Shown: positions 51,070 to 59,688 of the stretch, piece after piece
How positions within the stretch are numbered: position 1 is the stretch's first letter
How the letters are laid out: every line of letters begins with the position of its first letter
Assembly: GCF_003814745.1 (NCBI RefSeq)
Contig: NZ_RKRD01000001.1
Coordinates: 992,001-1,056,000 of the forward strand
Direction of reading: 5' to 3'
Length of the DNA stretch: 64,000 nt
DNA from: Hydrogenoanaerobacterium saccharovorans
GTDB lineage: Bacteria; Bacillota; Clostridia; Oscillospirales; Ruminococcaceae
Position numbers and translations under genes: made by a program
Notes under the pieces: model-generated
What the model saw: the letters and a program-made list of their open reading frames with translations, nothing else
The model's database searches: none
Told to the model about the DNA's origin: nothing

Positions 51070-52137
51070 ATGCAGCAAACATACATACCCGCTAAAAAGA
51101 AGAAACGGCTTTTTCTTATGGCGCTTCTCCTCTTTTTTTTAACTATGCTGATTATAGTTATATGTAGTTTAGCCTGGCTGTGGCAGTATCTTGCACGCTA
51201 TGAGGCAAACACTCCTAATGCATCCTTACAGCGCTATGCCGATTGGTTGAAAGCAGGGGATTATGATGCTATTTATGCATCATCCGGCTTTCAAGCTAAT
51301 CGATTCACCAAAAAAGAAGATTATATCCGCTACATAAAATCCACGTTTAAAGGTGAGCAGAGTACGGCAACTTTTATTAAAAAACCATCGCAAACCCCCA
51401 ATAGTATGCTGTATGATATGTATCTTGAAGGGAAACGGGCAGGTAGCCTAGAGGTTACACCATCTGCACCGGGCAGCGATTATCGGTGGACGGCACGTGC
51501 TCAATTGCCGTGCATAGAGAAATTTACAATTACTGCACCTGCGCATGTCAAGGTTATGGTAAACGGCGAAGAACTCGGCATCGATGTTTCTTCAAACAAC
51601 GAACCTGCAAAATACTACAATGGTGTACAACAGCAAGATTTGATTCCCAATCAAATACGATACGATGTAGAAGGGCTGCTTTTACCCCCGGTTGTTACTG
51701 CACAAAAACAAAACGGAGAACCTTGCAAAGTTATTAAAGAAAGCGCAACAAAAATAATTGTTTCGGTGCCCGTTAGCAAAGAAGTGCAAAAACAGCACGA
51801 AGAACTGCTCGAAAAAGCAGCTAAAACTTATGCCGCGTATATCACCATGGATGCCGGTTTTTCTGAACTGCGGCAATACCTTTTTGATAAAACAGAATTT
51901 TACAATGCAATCAAAGATTTTTACAACGGGTGGTATATTCCGCATGATTCTTTTGAATGCCGTAATGTAAAATTATCGGATTTATTTGAATATTCTGATA
52001 ACGATTATACAGGCAGCATCTCTTTTGATTATGTGATAAAAAAGGGTACAAAAGAATACGTTTATCCTTCCAGTTATCAGCTTTCGTTTATCAAAATAAA
52101 CAATCAATGGAAGCTAATAAACATTGTAACACGCTAA
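51070..52137 (+). CDS. Single-pass membrane protein with large extracellular domain, TcaA-like
   Basis: 355 residues with a Lys-rich cytoplasmic end, one membrane helix (about 15-40) and an extracellular region. The end, SYQLSFIKINNQWKLINIV, and the YADWLKAGDYDAIY segment resemble NTF2-like folds; the middle, KVMVNGEELG, resembles the beta repeats of TcaA/YvbJ. ATG 51070 follows GTAGGT weakly. It closes the surface operon. Function unknown. Confidence 0.75.
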   Translation: MQQTYIPAKKKKRLFLMALLLFFLTMLIIVICSLAWLWQYLARYEANTPNASLQRYADWLKAGDYDAIYASSGFQANRFTKKEDYIRYIKSTFKGEQSTATFIKKPSQTPNSMLYDMYLEGKRAGSLEVTPSAPGSDYRWTARAQLPCIEKFTITAPAHVKVMVNGEELGIDVSSNNEPAKYYNGVQQQDLIPNQIRYDVEGLLLPPVVTAQKQNGEPCKVIKESATKIIVSVPVSKEVQKQHEELLEKAAKTYAAYITMDAGFSELRQYLFDKTEFYNAIKDFYNGWYIPHDSFECRNVKLSDLFEYSDNDYTGSISFDYVIKKGTKEYVYPSSYQLSFIKINNQWKLINIVTR

Positions 52138-52143
52138 AACTCT

Positions 52144-52177
52144 AAAAGCTGTGCATGATGTGCGCGGCTTTTTTTGC
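52144..52177 (+). terminator. Terminator of the surface operon
   Basis: AAAGCTGTGCA pairs imperfectly with TGTGCGCGGCTTT, followed by seven Ts. Confidence 0.75.
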
Positions 52178-52370
52178 ATCACATTTCATAGTTATTTAAT
52201 ATGAAAATAAGAGCGATTGGGTTACAGTTTTATTTATTTTGTAAAAATGAAAGAATAAATAGTTACAAAAACCCGTTTGATATTACAATCAATACAACCG
52301 AAAAACATTATATAATAAAGCTATCAAATAAGTCCGAATTTTGAATCAATAGGTAAAGGGGTAGTATACA

Positions 52371-53747
52371 ATGAGCAAACCAAAAGATTTACTTTTTGCA
52401 ACATTAAGGCATGAGGCAACCAATGCAGTTCCGTGGGTTCCGTTTGCAGGTGTTCATGCAGGAAAGCTGGTAGGCTACGATGCAACCGAAGTATTAACCG
52501 ACGGCGAAAAGCTGTACAAGGCACTAATGGAAGTGAACAAACTTTACAAGCCCAACGGTCAGCCCGTTGTATTCGACCTGCAAATCGAAGCTGAAATTTT
52601 AGGGTGCGAGCTAGTCTGGACAAAAGACGGCCCGCCGTCTGTCAAAACGCATCCGCTTGAAGATACAACCGATATTCCCTGCAAGTGCACTGTTCCAACC
52701 AAAGAAGATGGCAGGCTGCCCATGGTTTTGGATGTAATGCGCCGTATGAAAGTCGCGGTGGGCGATACAACTGCTCTTTACGGTCTTATCTGCGGCCCGT
52801 TCACATTGGCTTCGCATCTGCGCGGCAACGACATTTTTATGGATATGTTTGATGATGAAGATTATGTACATAATCTGTTGGATTACTGTACCGAAGTGGG
52901 GAAAAAAATCTGTGAATATTACATTGAAGCGGGCATGGATATCATTGCAGTGGTTGACCCGTTGGTTTCGCAGGTTTCGTCCGACCATTTTGAGGAGTTC
53001 CTCTCCAAACCGTTCACCGAGCTGTTTGACCATATCCGCAATCTAAAAGCGTTTTCTTCCTTCTTTGTTTGCGGCAATGCAACCAGAAACATCGAGGTAA
53101 TGTGCAAAACCAATCCCGACTCGATCTCTGTGGATGAAAATGTGGATTTAGTTAAAGCAAAAGAGATTACCGACCGTTACAACATAGCTATCGGCGGCAA
53201 TATTCCGCTCACATCGGTTATGCTGCATGGTACACAGCAGGATAACATGAAATATGTAATAGACTTAATGGACAAAATCGAGAACAAGAAAAACCTTATC
53301 ATCGCGCCCGGATGTGATATGCCGTTTGATATTCCCGTTGAAAACACCATCGGTATTGCACAGGCGGTTTTGCAGCCCGACGATGTACGCGAGATGATTA
53401 AAAATTATGTTGCGGTGCAAGAAGATATTCAGGTGGACTTGCCCGACTACGATCATTTGGAGAAAACACTTGTAGAGGTATTTACCCTCGATTCGCTTAC
53501 CTGCGCTGCTTGCACCTATATGATGGGGGCAGCAAATGTAGCAAAAGAGCATTTTGGTGATGCCATTGATATGGTAGAATATAAGTTTACCAAAAAAGAG
53601 AACATTGCACGCTGTGTAAAGATGGGGGTTACCAATCTGCCATGTATCTACATCAACGGCAAGCTGAAATTCTCTTCCATTATTCCCAGCAAAGATGAAC
53701 TGCAAACTGCCATTGAAACTGCCATTGCAGAAATAAACAGCAAATGA
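52371..53747 (+). CDS. UroD/MtaA-like protein fused to a thioredoxin-like domain
   Basis: 458 residues. ATG 52371 follows AAAGGGG. The N-terminal ~350 residues have the UroD/corrinoid-methyltransferase fold (LFATLRHEATNAVPWVPFAG). In MtaA/MtbA enzymes a His-X-Cys plus a later Cys bind zinc; here C234 (FFVCGNAT) and C315 (APGCDMP) are kept but the His is Phe232. The C-terminal ~90 residues are thioredoxin-like, with the CAAC motif C378/C381 and NLPCIYING after it. A methyltransferase or a redox-linked metal-carrier role is possible. Co-transcribed with the CobW GTPase that follows. Confidence 0.88.
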   Translation: MSKPKDLLFATLRHEATNAVPWVPFAGVHAGKLVGYDATEVLTDGEKLYKALMEVNKLYKPNGQPVVFDLQIEAEILGCELVWTKDGPPSVKTHPLEDTTDIPCKCTVPTKEDGRLPMVLDVMRRMKVAVGDTTALYGLICGPFTLASHLRGNDIFMDMFDDEDYVHNLLDYCTEVGKKICEYYIEAGMDIIAVVDPLVSQVSSDHFEEFLSKPFTELFDHIRNLKAFSSFFVCGNATRNIEVMCKTNPDSISVDENVDLVKAKEITDRYNIAIGGNIPLTSVMLHGTQQDNMKYVIDLMDKIENKKNLIIAPGCDMPFDIPVENTIGIAQAVLQPDDVREMIKNYVAVQEDIQVDLPDYDHLEKTLVEVFTLDSLTCAACTYMMGAANVAKEHFGDAIDMVEYKFTKKENIARCVKMGVTNLPCIYINGKLKFSSIIPSKDELQTAIETAIAEINSK

Positions 53748-53762
53748 TTGCGAGGTGACGAT

Positions 53763-54689
53763 ATGACCGGATTGTATCTCATCACAGGATTTTTAGGAGC
53801 GGGGAAGACAACATTCCTTAAAAAGTTCATTCGTCAAATGGCAGGGCAACGCATGCGCATTCTTGTCAATGAGTTTGGGCGCGAAGGTATTGACGGCAAG
53901 CTGTTATCCGAGTTGGGCGTACTGGTCGATGAAATCAATAACGGTTCCATCTTCTGTTCGTGCCGCCTTGATAAGTTTGAGGCGGTACTTCAAGATGCTC
54001 TGATGGATGCTCCCGAACTGATTATCGTTGAGGCTTCCGGTCTGTCTGACCCTACCAATATCCGAAAAATTTTAGCGCAGCAAGATAAATTTGGAGGCAT
54101 TGAGTTTTTAGGCAGCATCTGTATTGTAGATGCGGTCAACTTGAAAAAGGTATTTGATACTGCGAGAGTATGCAAAAAACAAATCAGTATCAGCGACTTG
54201 CTCATCATCAATAAAACCGACCTTGCCGATGAAATGCAAATTGCCGAAACCGAGCAGCTGATTCGCCAATTTTACCCTCATATTGTTATGCACCGCACCA
54301 GCTTTGGCGATATGAAACCGCAATGGCTGGAAGAATTGCGGGATGCGGTTAAAGAAGAGGACATGCCGCGGTTTCAAACGAAAGACCTCGGTTTGCAAAA
54401 GGCACTCGTAACCATCAAGGATAATATGACAGGATATGAGCTTACAAAGTTTCTTGAAATGTTTGTGGAAGATACCTATCGTATCAAAGGTTTTGTAAAA
54501 CTTGGCGGTGAGCATTATCTTGTCGATTGTGTAGGCTCTATGGTAGATGTAAAGCCTTATGATGGTTTGGTTGAAAACGGCAACAAAATAGTAGTGCTTG
54601 CCGGCCCCGGTATGCCAATGCAAAAAAGTTTAGAAAAGGCTGCCCAATGGTACCGCGATAAGATTGAACGGGTAGAACGAGGCGACTAA
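53763..54689 (+). CDS. CobW/COG0523 metal-chaperone GTPase
   Basis: 308 residues. ATG 53763 follows GAGGTGA. The P-loop GFLGAGKTTFLKKFI, the metal-binding segment NGSIFCSCRLDKF (FCSC in place of the usual CxCC), and the guanine motif NKTDLAD are seen, with a C-terminal CobW_C domain near residue 215. COG0523 proteins load zinc, cobalt or iron into client enzymes. The gene starts 16 bases after the UroD-thioredoxin gene, so that protein is a likely client. Confidence 0.92.
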   Translation: MTGLYLITGFLGAGKTTFLKKFIRQMAGQRMRILVNEFGREGIDGKLLSELGVLVDEINNGSIFCSCRLDKFEAVLQDALMDAPELIIVEASGLSDPTNIRKILAQQDKFGGIEFLGSICIVDAVNLKKVFDTARVCKKQISISDLLIINKTDLADEMQIAETEQLIRQFYPHIVMHRTSFGDMKPQWLEELRDAVKEEDMPRFQTKDLGLQKALVTIKDNMTGYELTKFLEMFVEDTYRIKGFVKLGGEHYLVDCVGSMVDVKPYDGLVENGNKIVVLAGPGMPMQKSLEKAAQWYRDKIERVERGD

Positions 54690-54720
54690 ACCCCCAATTA
54701 AATTTTTCTTTTTGGTATGT

Positions 54721-54749
54721 TTGTAATTGGCTGTGGGAAACCTTATACT
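54721..54749 (+). promoter_or_regulatory. Promoter of the D-lactate dehydrogenase gene
   Basis: TTGTAA (54721-54726) and TATACT (54744-54749), 17 bases apart. Confidence 0.75.
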
Positions 54750-54784
54750 ATGTATAAAAATGGGTGCATAGGAGAAGGAGAAAA

Positions 54785-55819
54785 ATGAAAAAAATTGCTT
54801 TTTTTGACACCAAGCCCTATGATAAAATTTGGTTTGACCAAATAAAAGCCGATTACGATTTTGAACTGGTTTACTTTGAAGAAAAACTCACCAGCAATAC
54901 TGCATCTATGGTGCAGGGGTATGACGGAGCCATTGCCTTTGTAAACGATACAATCGATAAAAATGCGATCGAAACGCTTGCTAAAAACGGTGTTGGCATC
55001 CTTGCTATGCGCTGCGCGGGTTATAACAACATCGATTTTAAGGCGGCGTTTCAAAAGTTGCATGTGGTTCGCGTACCGGCTTATTCGCCCTATGCAGTTG
55101 CAGAGCATGCTATGGCAATGCTGCTTTGCCTTAACCGCAAGCTGCACCGTGCTTTTAACCGTACCCGCGAATATAACTTCAGCCTAAACGGTTTGACGGG
55201 ATTTGACCTGCACGGTAAAACGGCAGGTGTTATCGGCACAGGTAAAATTGGCCGTGTGTTTATTGATATCTGCCGTGGTTTTGGTATGAACGTTCTTGCG
55301 TTCGACCCTTACCCGGCAAAAGACAGCGGTATTGAATATGTAGAGCAGGAAGAATTGTTTGCCCGTGCGGATGTGATTTCGCTACATTGTCCGCTGACAA
55401 AAGAAACTGCTCACATCATCAACAAAAAAACACTTGCACTTATGAAAGACGGCGTTGTCCTCATCAACACCTCTCGCGGAGCACTTATTGACAGCGATGA
55501 ACTGCTGGAAGCAATTAAATCCGGTAAAGTAGGGGGCGCAGCACTCGATGTTTATGAAGAGGAATCCGACCTGTTTTACGAAGATTTTTCAAACACCAAC
55601 ATTCAAGATGATGTGCTTGCACGCCTCATTTCAATGCACAACGTGCTTATCACTTCGCATCAGGCGTTTTTAACCAACGAGGCACTGCAGAACATTGCAG
55701 AAACCACGTTGAAAAATCTGGAAGAATACTTTGCAGGCAAATTGCTTCAAAACGAAATTTGCTACCAATGCGACAAGTTGGGTAAATGCGAAAAATTACC
55801 TAATGGGCGCTGCTTTTAA
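54785..55819 (+). CDS. D-2-hydroxyacid (D-lactate) dehydrogenase
   Basis: 344 residues. ATG 54785 follows AAGGAG. NAD-binding GVIGTGKIGRVFIDICRGFG, catalytic Arg in INTSRGALID, the Glu in ALDVYEEE and the His in ITSHQAFLTNEAL match the D-LDH subgroup of the D-2-hydroxyacid family. It reduces pyruvate to D-lactate, regenerating NAD in fermentation. The last 20 residues form a Cys-rich tail, C-X2-C-X5-C-X8-C (near CYQC), which classic D-LDH lacks and which looks like a metal- or redox-sensing add-on. Confidence 0.92.
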   Translation: MKKIAFFDTKPYDKIWFDQIKADYDFELVYFEEKLTSNTASMVQGYDGAIAFVNDTIDKNAIETLAKNGVGILAMRCAGYNNIDFKAAFQKLHVVRVPAYSPYAVAEHAMAMLLCLNRKLHRAFNRTREYNFSLNGLTGFDLHGKTAGVIGTGKIGRVFIDICRGFGMNVLAFDPYPAKDSGIEYVEQEELFARADVISLHCPLTKETAHIINKKTLALMKDGVVLINTSRGALIDSDELLEAIKSGKVGGAALDVYEEESDLFYEDFSNTNIQDDVLARLISMHNVLITSHQAFLTNEALQNIAETTLKNLEEYFAGKLLQNEICYQCDKLGKCEKLPNGRCF

Positions 55820-55820
55820 A

Positions 55821-55866
55821 AAATACGGCACTGCAAATCTTTATTGATTTGCAGTGCCGTATTTTT
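55821..55866. terminator. Bidirectional terminator
   Basis: AAATACGGCACTGCAAATC pairs perfectly over 19 bp with its reverse complement across TTTATT, between two converging genes. Confidence 0.95.
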
Positions 55867-55869
55867 GGT

Positions 55870-56217
55870 TTAATAAAGCTTATCTTCGCCTAGTTTCTCT
55901 CTCCACAGCTCTTCCAGGATTTTCAAATCCTCTTTAAACTCTACAATATTCTGAGTCTCTTTCATTTCAAGCTCTTCTAAAATAGTAAATGTAAATGATC
56001 GTGCCCCAAACTCGTTCCAATCTTTTTGCAATTTACTGTTAAAGCATGAACCTGTCATCGACATAAAATTAAAACGGTTCTGCGACCCTTTCAAATCTGT
56101 TTCACACATTAACAGCATTTTGCCTGTTACTTTGTTGGTTATTACATAAGCACCACCGGTTATTGCACGCTCTTTATATTCTTTTAAAATCTCTTTTTTA
56201 CGGGTTTTTACGTCCAA
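55870..56217 (-). CDS. GIY-YIG-like nuclease domain protein
   Basis: 115 residues. TTG 56217 (minus) starts just before the previous gene's end (TGATTTG junction) after GGGG. The opening GGAYVITNKVTGKMLLM corresponds to the GIY and first beta strands, and GSCFNSKLQKDWNEFGARSF to the helix that carries the catalytic region. The second YIG-like strand is degenerate, and I cannot see the usual Arg and Glu with certainty, so activity is unsure. Small stand-alone members of this type are common in clostridia; function unknown. Confidence 0.78.
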   Translation of the reverse strand: MDVKTRKKEILKEYKERAITGGAYVITNKVTGKMLLMCETDLKGSQNRFNFMSMTGSCFNSKLQKDWNEFGARSFTFTILEELEMKETQNIVEFKEDLKILEELWREKLGEDKLY

Positions 56218-56218
56218 A

Positions 56219-56698
56219 TCAGTACCCCATTTCTTTTAAAATGCGCGAAAGAACGGCAAAACGTTCCCCCAACATCTCATCATCTACTGCCAATGCGTCG
56301 CGAAACAATGCAATGTCCTCATCAATATTTTCGTTATCCGTGCACACTGCAACCGTCATAGCGTCACCTTGAATGCCTACGCGGTCGATAACGGGCTGTT
56401 CGGTATCATACAATTTAGGGTAGCGGTACGCATCGCGAAAATGCTGCTTGGTGCGGCATATTAATATGGCAAGGTCTATTACACGGTGCAGGGGCAATTC
56501 CTCCGATTGACGTGACCATTTTTCGCCTGTATGGCGCCATACCTTTGCAGAAACATCTACTTTACCGCGGTCATTCCATTGTGCAAGCCCCAAAGATAAT
56601 CCTTTTGCATCCGATTGATAAGCATATCTGCCGTCAACATTTTCGTAATTTTCCGAAACAATTACCGGTTTATGTTTTAACATAGTAGGTATTTTCAT
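56219..56698 (-). CDS. Hypothetical protein, conserved-looking
   Basis: 159 residues from ATG 56698 (minus), nine bases after AAAGG; ATG 56707 overlaps that site. No membrane segment. The sequence IPTMLKHKPVIVSENYENVD and the run KVWRHTGEKWSRQSEELPLH are distinctive, with an acidic C-terminal half ending LSRILKEMGY. I have seen similar DUF-type proteins in clostridia but cannot attach a function. It is coupled to the GIY-YIG gene (junction within two bases), suggesting shared use. Confidence 0.8.
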   Translation of the reverse strand: MKIPTMLKHKPVIVSENYENVDGRYAYQSDAKGLSLGLAQWNDRGKVDVSAKVWRHTGEKWSRQSEELPLHRVIDLAILICRTKQHFRDAYRYPKLYDTEQPVIDRVGIQGDAMTVAVCTDNENIDEDIALFRDALAVDDEMLGERFAVLSRILKEMGY

Positions 56699-56713
56699 TT
56701 TACTCATCCTTTA

Positions 56714-56752
56714 TATTTAGTAAATTAGTAAATTAGTAATTTAGTAAAGTAT
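56714..56752. repeat. Short tandem repeat (TTAGTAAA-like, four copies)
   Basis: About four 8-9-base units with the core TTAGTAA lie just upstream of the gene starting at 56698 and downstream of its likely -10 (TATACT-like). They sit where a repressor or a slippage-based length switch could act. Confidence 0.6.
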
Positions 56753-56866
56753 AATATAATGTAAAACTTATGTCAATACATAAAAGAGGTACAGTATTTA
56801 CAAAAAATACCTATTTTTACAATCTTAAAAATGATACAATAACAATAGGATGAGGAGTGGTGGGTT

Positions 56867-57178
56867 TTGACAGCAAGACAGATAGAGCAAAACTATGTGG
56901 TGATTGCAGACAAGGTGTATCAGCCTGAGGTTGTTCCGGTAGATTATGCGGGCTTTTTGGTATACAATGTAGCTATTACATTTGAAGATGGATTATCCTT
57001 TCAAAAATCAAGTTTAGAATTTGATGATAATCAGAATTTATCGGTTGAACTGTGCCAAAAAGTGCTTGCTGCACTCACATCAGCATGCCGCGAGCATTTT
57101 AATAAAACGGGGCTGCTGCCCAAGCAAAAATATTATCAGCCTCATATCACTGCTTGTTATTTAAAAGGGAAGCAATAA
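56867..57178 (+). CDS. Hypothetical protein, 103 residues
   Basis: Small soluble protein that I do not recognise. TTG 56867 lies about nine bases after GAGGAG (56852-56857). The pattern QPEVVPVDYAGFLVYNVAIT and FDDNQNLSVELCQKVLAALT suggests an alpha/beta fold; there are no Cys clusters or membrane segments. It lies just ahead of the PTS-like gene and may be co-transcribed with it. Confidence 0.65.
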   Translation: MTARQIEQNYVVIADKVYQPEVVPVDYAGFLVYNVAITFEDGLSFQKSSLEFDDNQNLSVELCQKVLAALTSACREHFNKTGLLPKQKYYQPHITACYLKGKQ

Positions 57179-57212
57179 ACTTTTTTAATATGATATTTTT
57201 TGATATAGGGAG

Positions 57213-58943
57213 GTGAAGGAACTGAACACCGTTTGGGGAGTTGGTTCAGCAAGCGGTTGTGCATTGGGAAAAGCGGTTGTATTTACACCAAAACGGCAGA
57301 TTGTTCCGCGCAGAATAATAACCGACCCTGAGGCGGAGCTGGCTCGGCTGAGCAAAGCACGTGAAGAGTATGGTACAGAGTTATCGTTGCTGTATAAGCA
57401 AACTCTTCAAAAAATGGATCAGCCCTCTGCCGATATATTTTTGATGTACAGCATGTTGTTGGAAGATGACGACATTATCGATAACATTGAACAAATGGTA
57501 CGAACAGAGCATATGAATGCAGATTACGCATTGCAATCGGAAATGAAACGTCTATTCGAGCTTTTTTCTGCTATGGAGGACGAGTACATGCGTGAGCGCA
57601 GCTCGGATATCGAAAACATTGCCAACGAGCTGATCATGCGTATGCAGGGTACGAATACCTCGCTTGAAATTAATAAAAGCAAAGGAAAGCAAAATTTAAT
57701 TTTGGTGGCAGATGTACTTACCCCTGCTGATATCGTAGGGCTCGACCGCAGTTGTATCAAAGGTGTGGTGTCAGAACACGGCAGCATACATTCGCATGCC
57801 TCTATTTTGTGCCGTGCCATGGGTATGCCTATGGTTGTTGAGGCTCAAGGTGCTACCTGCTGTATAACCGATGGCGCAACAGTTGCGGTGAGCGGTGATA
57901 CGGGCGAAGTGGTTTGCGAACCGGATGAGGCAATTATTGAACGCTATATGGCGCAAATTGCAGAGCACGATAAACAACGCCACCGTTACGAAAAGGCGGC
58001 AGATCTCAAGGCAGTTACGCTGGATGGGCAGGAGCTGCGCGTAACGGTAAACATCTTTAGTGCAGAGGATTTGAATAAAGCCGACTGGGATTTAATTGAC
58101 GGAGTGGGCTTGTACCGCAGCGATTTTCTTTATCTTTCGGGAAAGGATTATCCAAGTGAAGCCCAATTGTTTCGTGCTTATAAAAGCGCAGCAGAAAAGG
58201 CAAAAGGCAGAGATGTGGTGATTTCCGCTTTTGACATCGGGGGAGATAAATGCGCAGATTATATGCAGCTGCCTAAAGAAGAAAACCCGTTTTTAGGCAA
58301 AAGGGCAATTCGCATTTGTCTTGAACGCCCCGACCTGTTTTGTATACAACTGCGTGCTGTTCTTAAAGCAAGTGCATATGGCAGGGTAAAATTGCTTTTG
58401 CCTATGGTCTCTGGTACAGATGAGGTGAAACAGACGCGGCATTTGCTTTACAGGGTAATGAAGCAATTGAAAAAAGAGAATGTTCATTTTGATGAGCACC
58501 TGCCTGTTGGGGTAATGATTGAAACACCTGCTGCGGTTATCACTAGCGACGTTTTGGCAAAAACAGCAGATTTTTTTAGTATTGGTTCCAACGACTTAAC
58601 CCAGTTTGTTTTGGCGGCGGACCGTCTGAACCCTCAGGTAGAAAAGTTGTACGATGTTTGCAGTCCATCGGTGCTTCGAAGTATTGCGTTAGTAGTACGC
58701 AATGCACAAAAACATAAAATCCCCGTGTCTATTTGCGGCGAGGCTGCGGGCGATACCGAATTGATACCTCTTTGGGCGGCGCTGCGTATCAATGAACTCA
58801 GCGTTTTGCCTTGTGATGCGGCACAGGTAAAGTATCATGTGCGCCAGATGCACTGTAACGGCATACGTGCATCTTTAGACGAAGTTTTGTGCTGTACCTC
58901 AGCGGATGATGTGCGCAGGCTCTTAAAAAAATTTTCACAATAA
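57213..58943 (+). CDS. Phosphoenolpyruvate-protein phosphotransferase-like protein (PTS enzyme I family)
   Basis: 576 residues, like PTS enzyme I. The start is uncertain: GTG 57213 abuts GGGAGG, whereas CTG 57222 has ideal spacing. Domains in order: HPr-binding N-terminal helices, the phospho-His region EHGSIHSHASILCRAMGMP, and the PEP-binding barrel with GLYRSDFLYL (usually RTEFL), NPFLGKRAIRICL (usually GWRAI), MIETPAAVITSD, GSNDLTQF and the catalytic-Cys motif ICGEAAGD. Two motif changes and the absence of ptsH nearby leave open a regulatory or paralogue role. Confidence 0.88.
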   Translation: MKELNTVWGVGSASGCALGKAVVFTPKRQIVPRRIITDPEAELARLSKAREEYGTELSLLYKQTLQKMDQPSADIFLMYSMLLEDDDIIDNIEQMVRTEHMNADYALQSEMKRLFELFSAMEDEYMRERSSDIENIANELIMRMQGTNTSLEINKSKGKQNLILVADVLTPADIVGLDRSCIKGVVSEHGSIHSHASILCRAMGMPMVVEAQGATCCITDGATVAVSGDTGEVVCEPDEAIIERYMAQIAEHDKQRHRYEKAADLKAVTLDGQELRVTVNIFSAEDLNKADWDLIDGVGLYRSDFLYLSGKDYPSEAQLFRAYKSAAEKAKGRDVVISAFDIGGDKCADYMQLPKEENPFLGKRAIRICLERPDLFCIQLRAVLKASAYGRVKLLLPMVSGTDEVKQTRHLLYRVMKQLKKENVHFDEHLPVGVMIETPAAVITSDVLAKTADFFSIGSNDLTQFVLAADRLNPQVEKLYDVCSPSVLRSIALVVRNAQKHKIPVSICGEAAGDTELIPLWAALRINELSVLPCDAAQVKYHVRQMHCNGIRASLDEVLCCTSADDVRRLLKKFSQ

Positions 58944-58979
58944 AAAACAGGGCTTCTCATTGAGAAGCCCTGTTTTTGT
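58942..58979. terminator. Bidirectional terminator
   Basis: AAAAACAGGGCTTCTC pairs perfectly with its complement across ATT, between converging genes. Confidence 0.93.
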
Positions 58980-58990
58980 TTGTAGCAATC

Positions 58991-59509
58991 TTATATGGTT
59001 TCGGGTTCATCGTAGGTTTCGCCAAAAGTGTCTACGGTCACCTTTTTCATGCGTTGGTCTTCATAAGGCTTGTCACTGCGGTCACGCGGAACAGCCACAA
59101 TGCGGTCAGCCTCTTCAATGCCCTCAATCACCTTGCCGAAAGCAGCGTATTGGCCATCCAGAAAAGGTGCATCGTCAACCATAACGAAAAACTGTGAGCC
59201 TGCGCTGTTGGGGTTCTGTGCACGAGCCATCGAAAGCACCCCTTTGGTGTGGGCAAGGTCATTTTTAAAACCGTTTCCGCTAAATTCACCTTTTATCGAG
59301 TAACCGGGGCCGCCAATACCAATCCCCTGCGGGTCGCCGCCCTGAATCATAAAGCCGGGGATGACACGGTGAAAAATAACCCCGTCATAAAAGCCGCGGT
59401 TTACCAGTGATACAAAGTTTTTTACGGTATTCGGTGCAATGTCCGGATACAATTCCGCTTTGATCATACCGCCGCTTTCCATTTCAATCGTAACAATTGG
59501 GTTTTTCAT
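58991..59509 (-). CDS. ppiB: Cyclophilin-type peptidyl-prolyl cis-trans isomerase, cytoplasmic
   Basis: 172 residues, no signal peptide. ATG 59509 (minus) follows GAGG. The catalytic stretch VIFHRVIPGFMIQGGD, SAGSQFFVMVDDAPFLDGQY and AAFGKVIEG are typical. It is compact, without the insertion of the lipoprotein copy at 40742. Stands alone. Confidence 0.95.
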   Translation of the reverse strand: MKNPIVTIEMESGGMIKAELYPDIAPNTVKNFVSLVNRGFYDGVIFHRVIPGFMIQGGDPQGIGIGGPGYSIKGEFSGNGFKNDLAHTKGVLSMARAQNPNSAGSQFFVMVDDAPFLDGQYAAFGKVIEGIEEADRIVAVPRDRSDKPYEDQRMKKVTVDTFGETYDEPETI

Positions 59510-59627
59510 TGTATAAACCTCATTTCATATTTTAAATAAATATGTTTGTTATTATACCACAAGATTTAGTAATTTAAAATGTAAAACTTTTTTTCGTCAT
59601 ACTATTTTATTTTACACCATTAATTGA

Positions 59628-59633
59628 TATAAT
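59628..59633 (+). promoter_or_regulatory. Extended -10 upstream of the carboxypeptidase gene
   Basis: TGATATAAT at 59625-59633 gives an extended -10; the -35 is poor. Confidence 0.55.
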
Positions 59634-59688
59634 AAAAAATACGTGGTTGTCGATTCGCGACAGATAATATGTGTAGGGAGATTTATTT

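Noticed and set aside
56714..56752. CRISPR-like repeat
   Set aside because: Units are 8-9 bases and contiguous, with no spacers; it is a simple tandem repeat.
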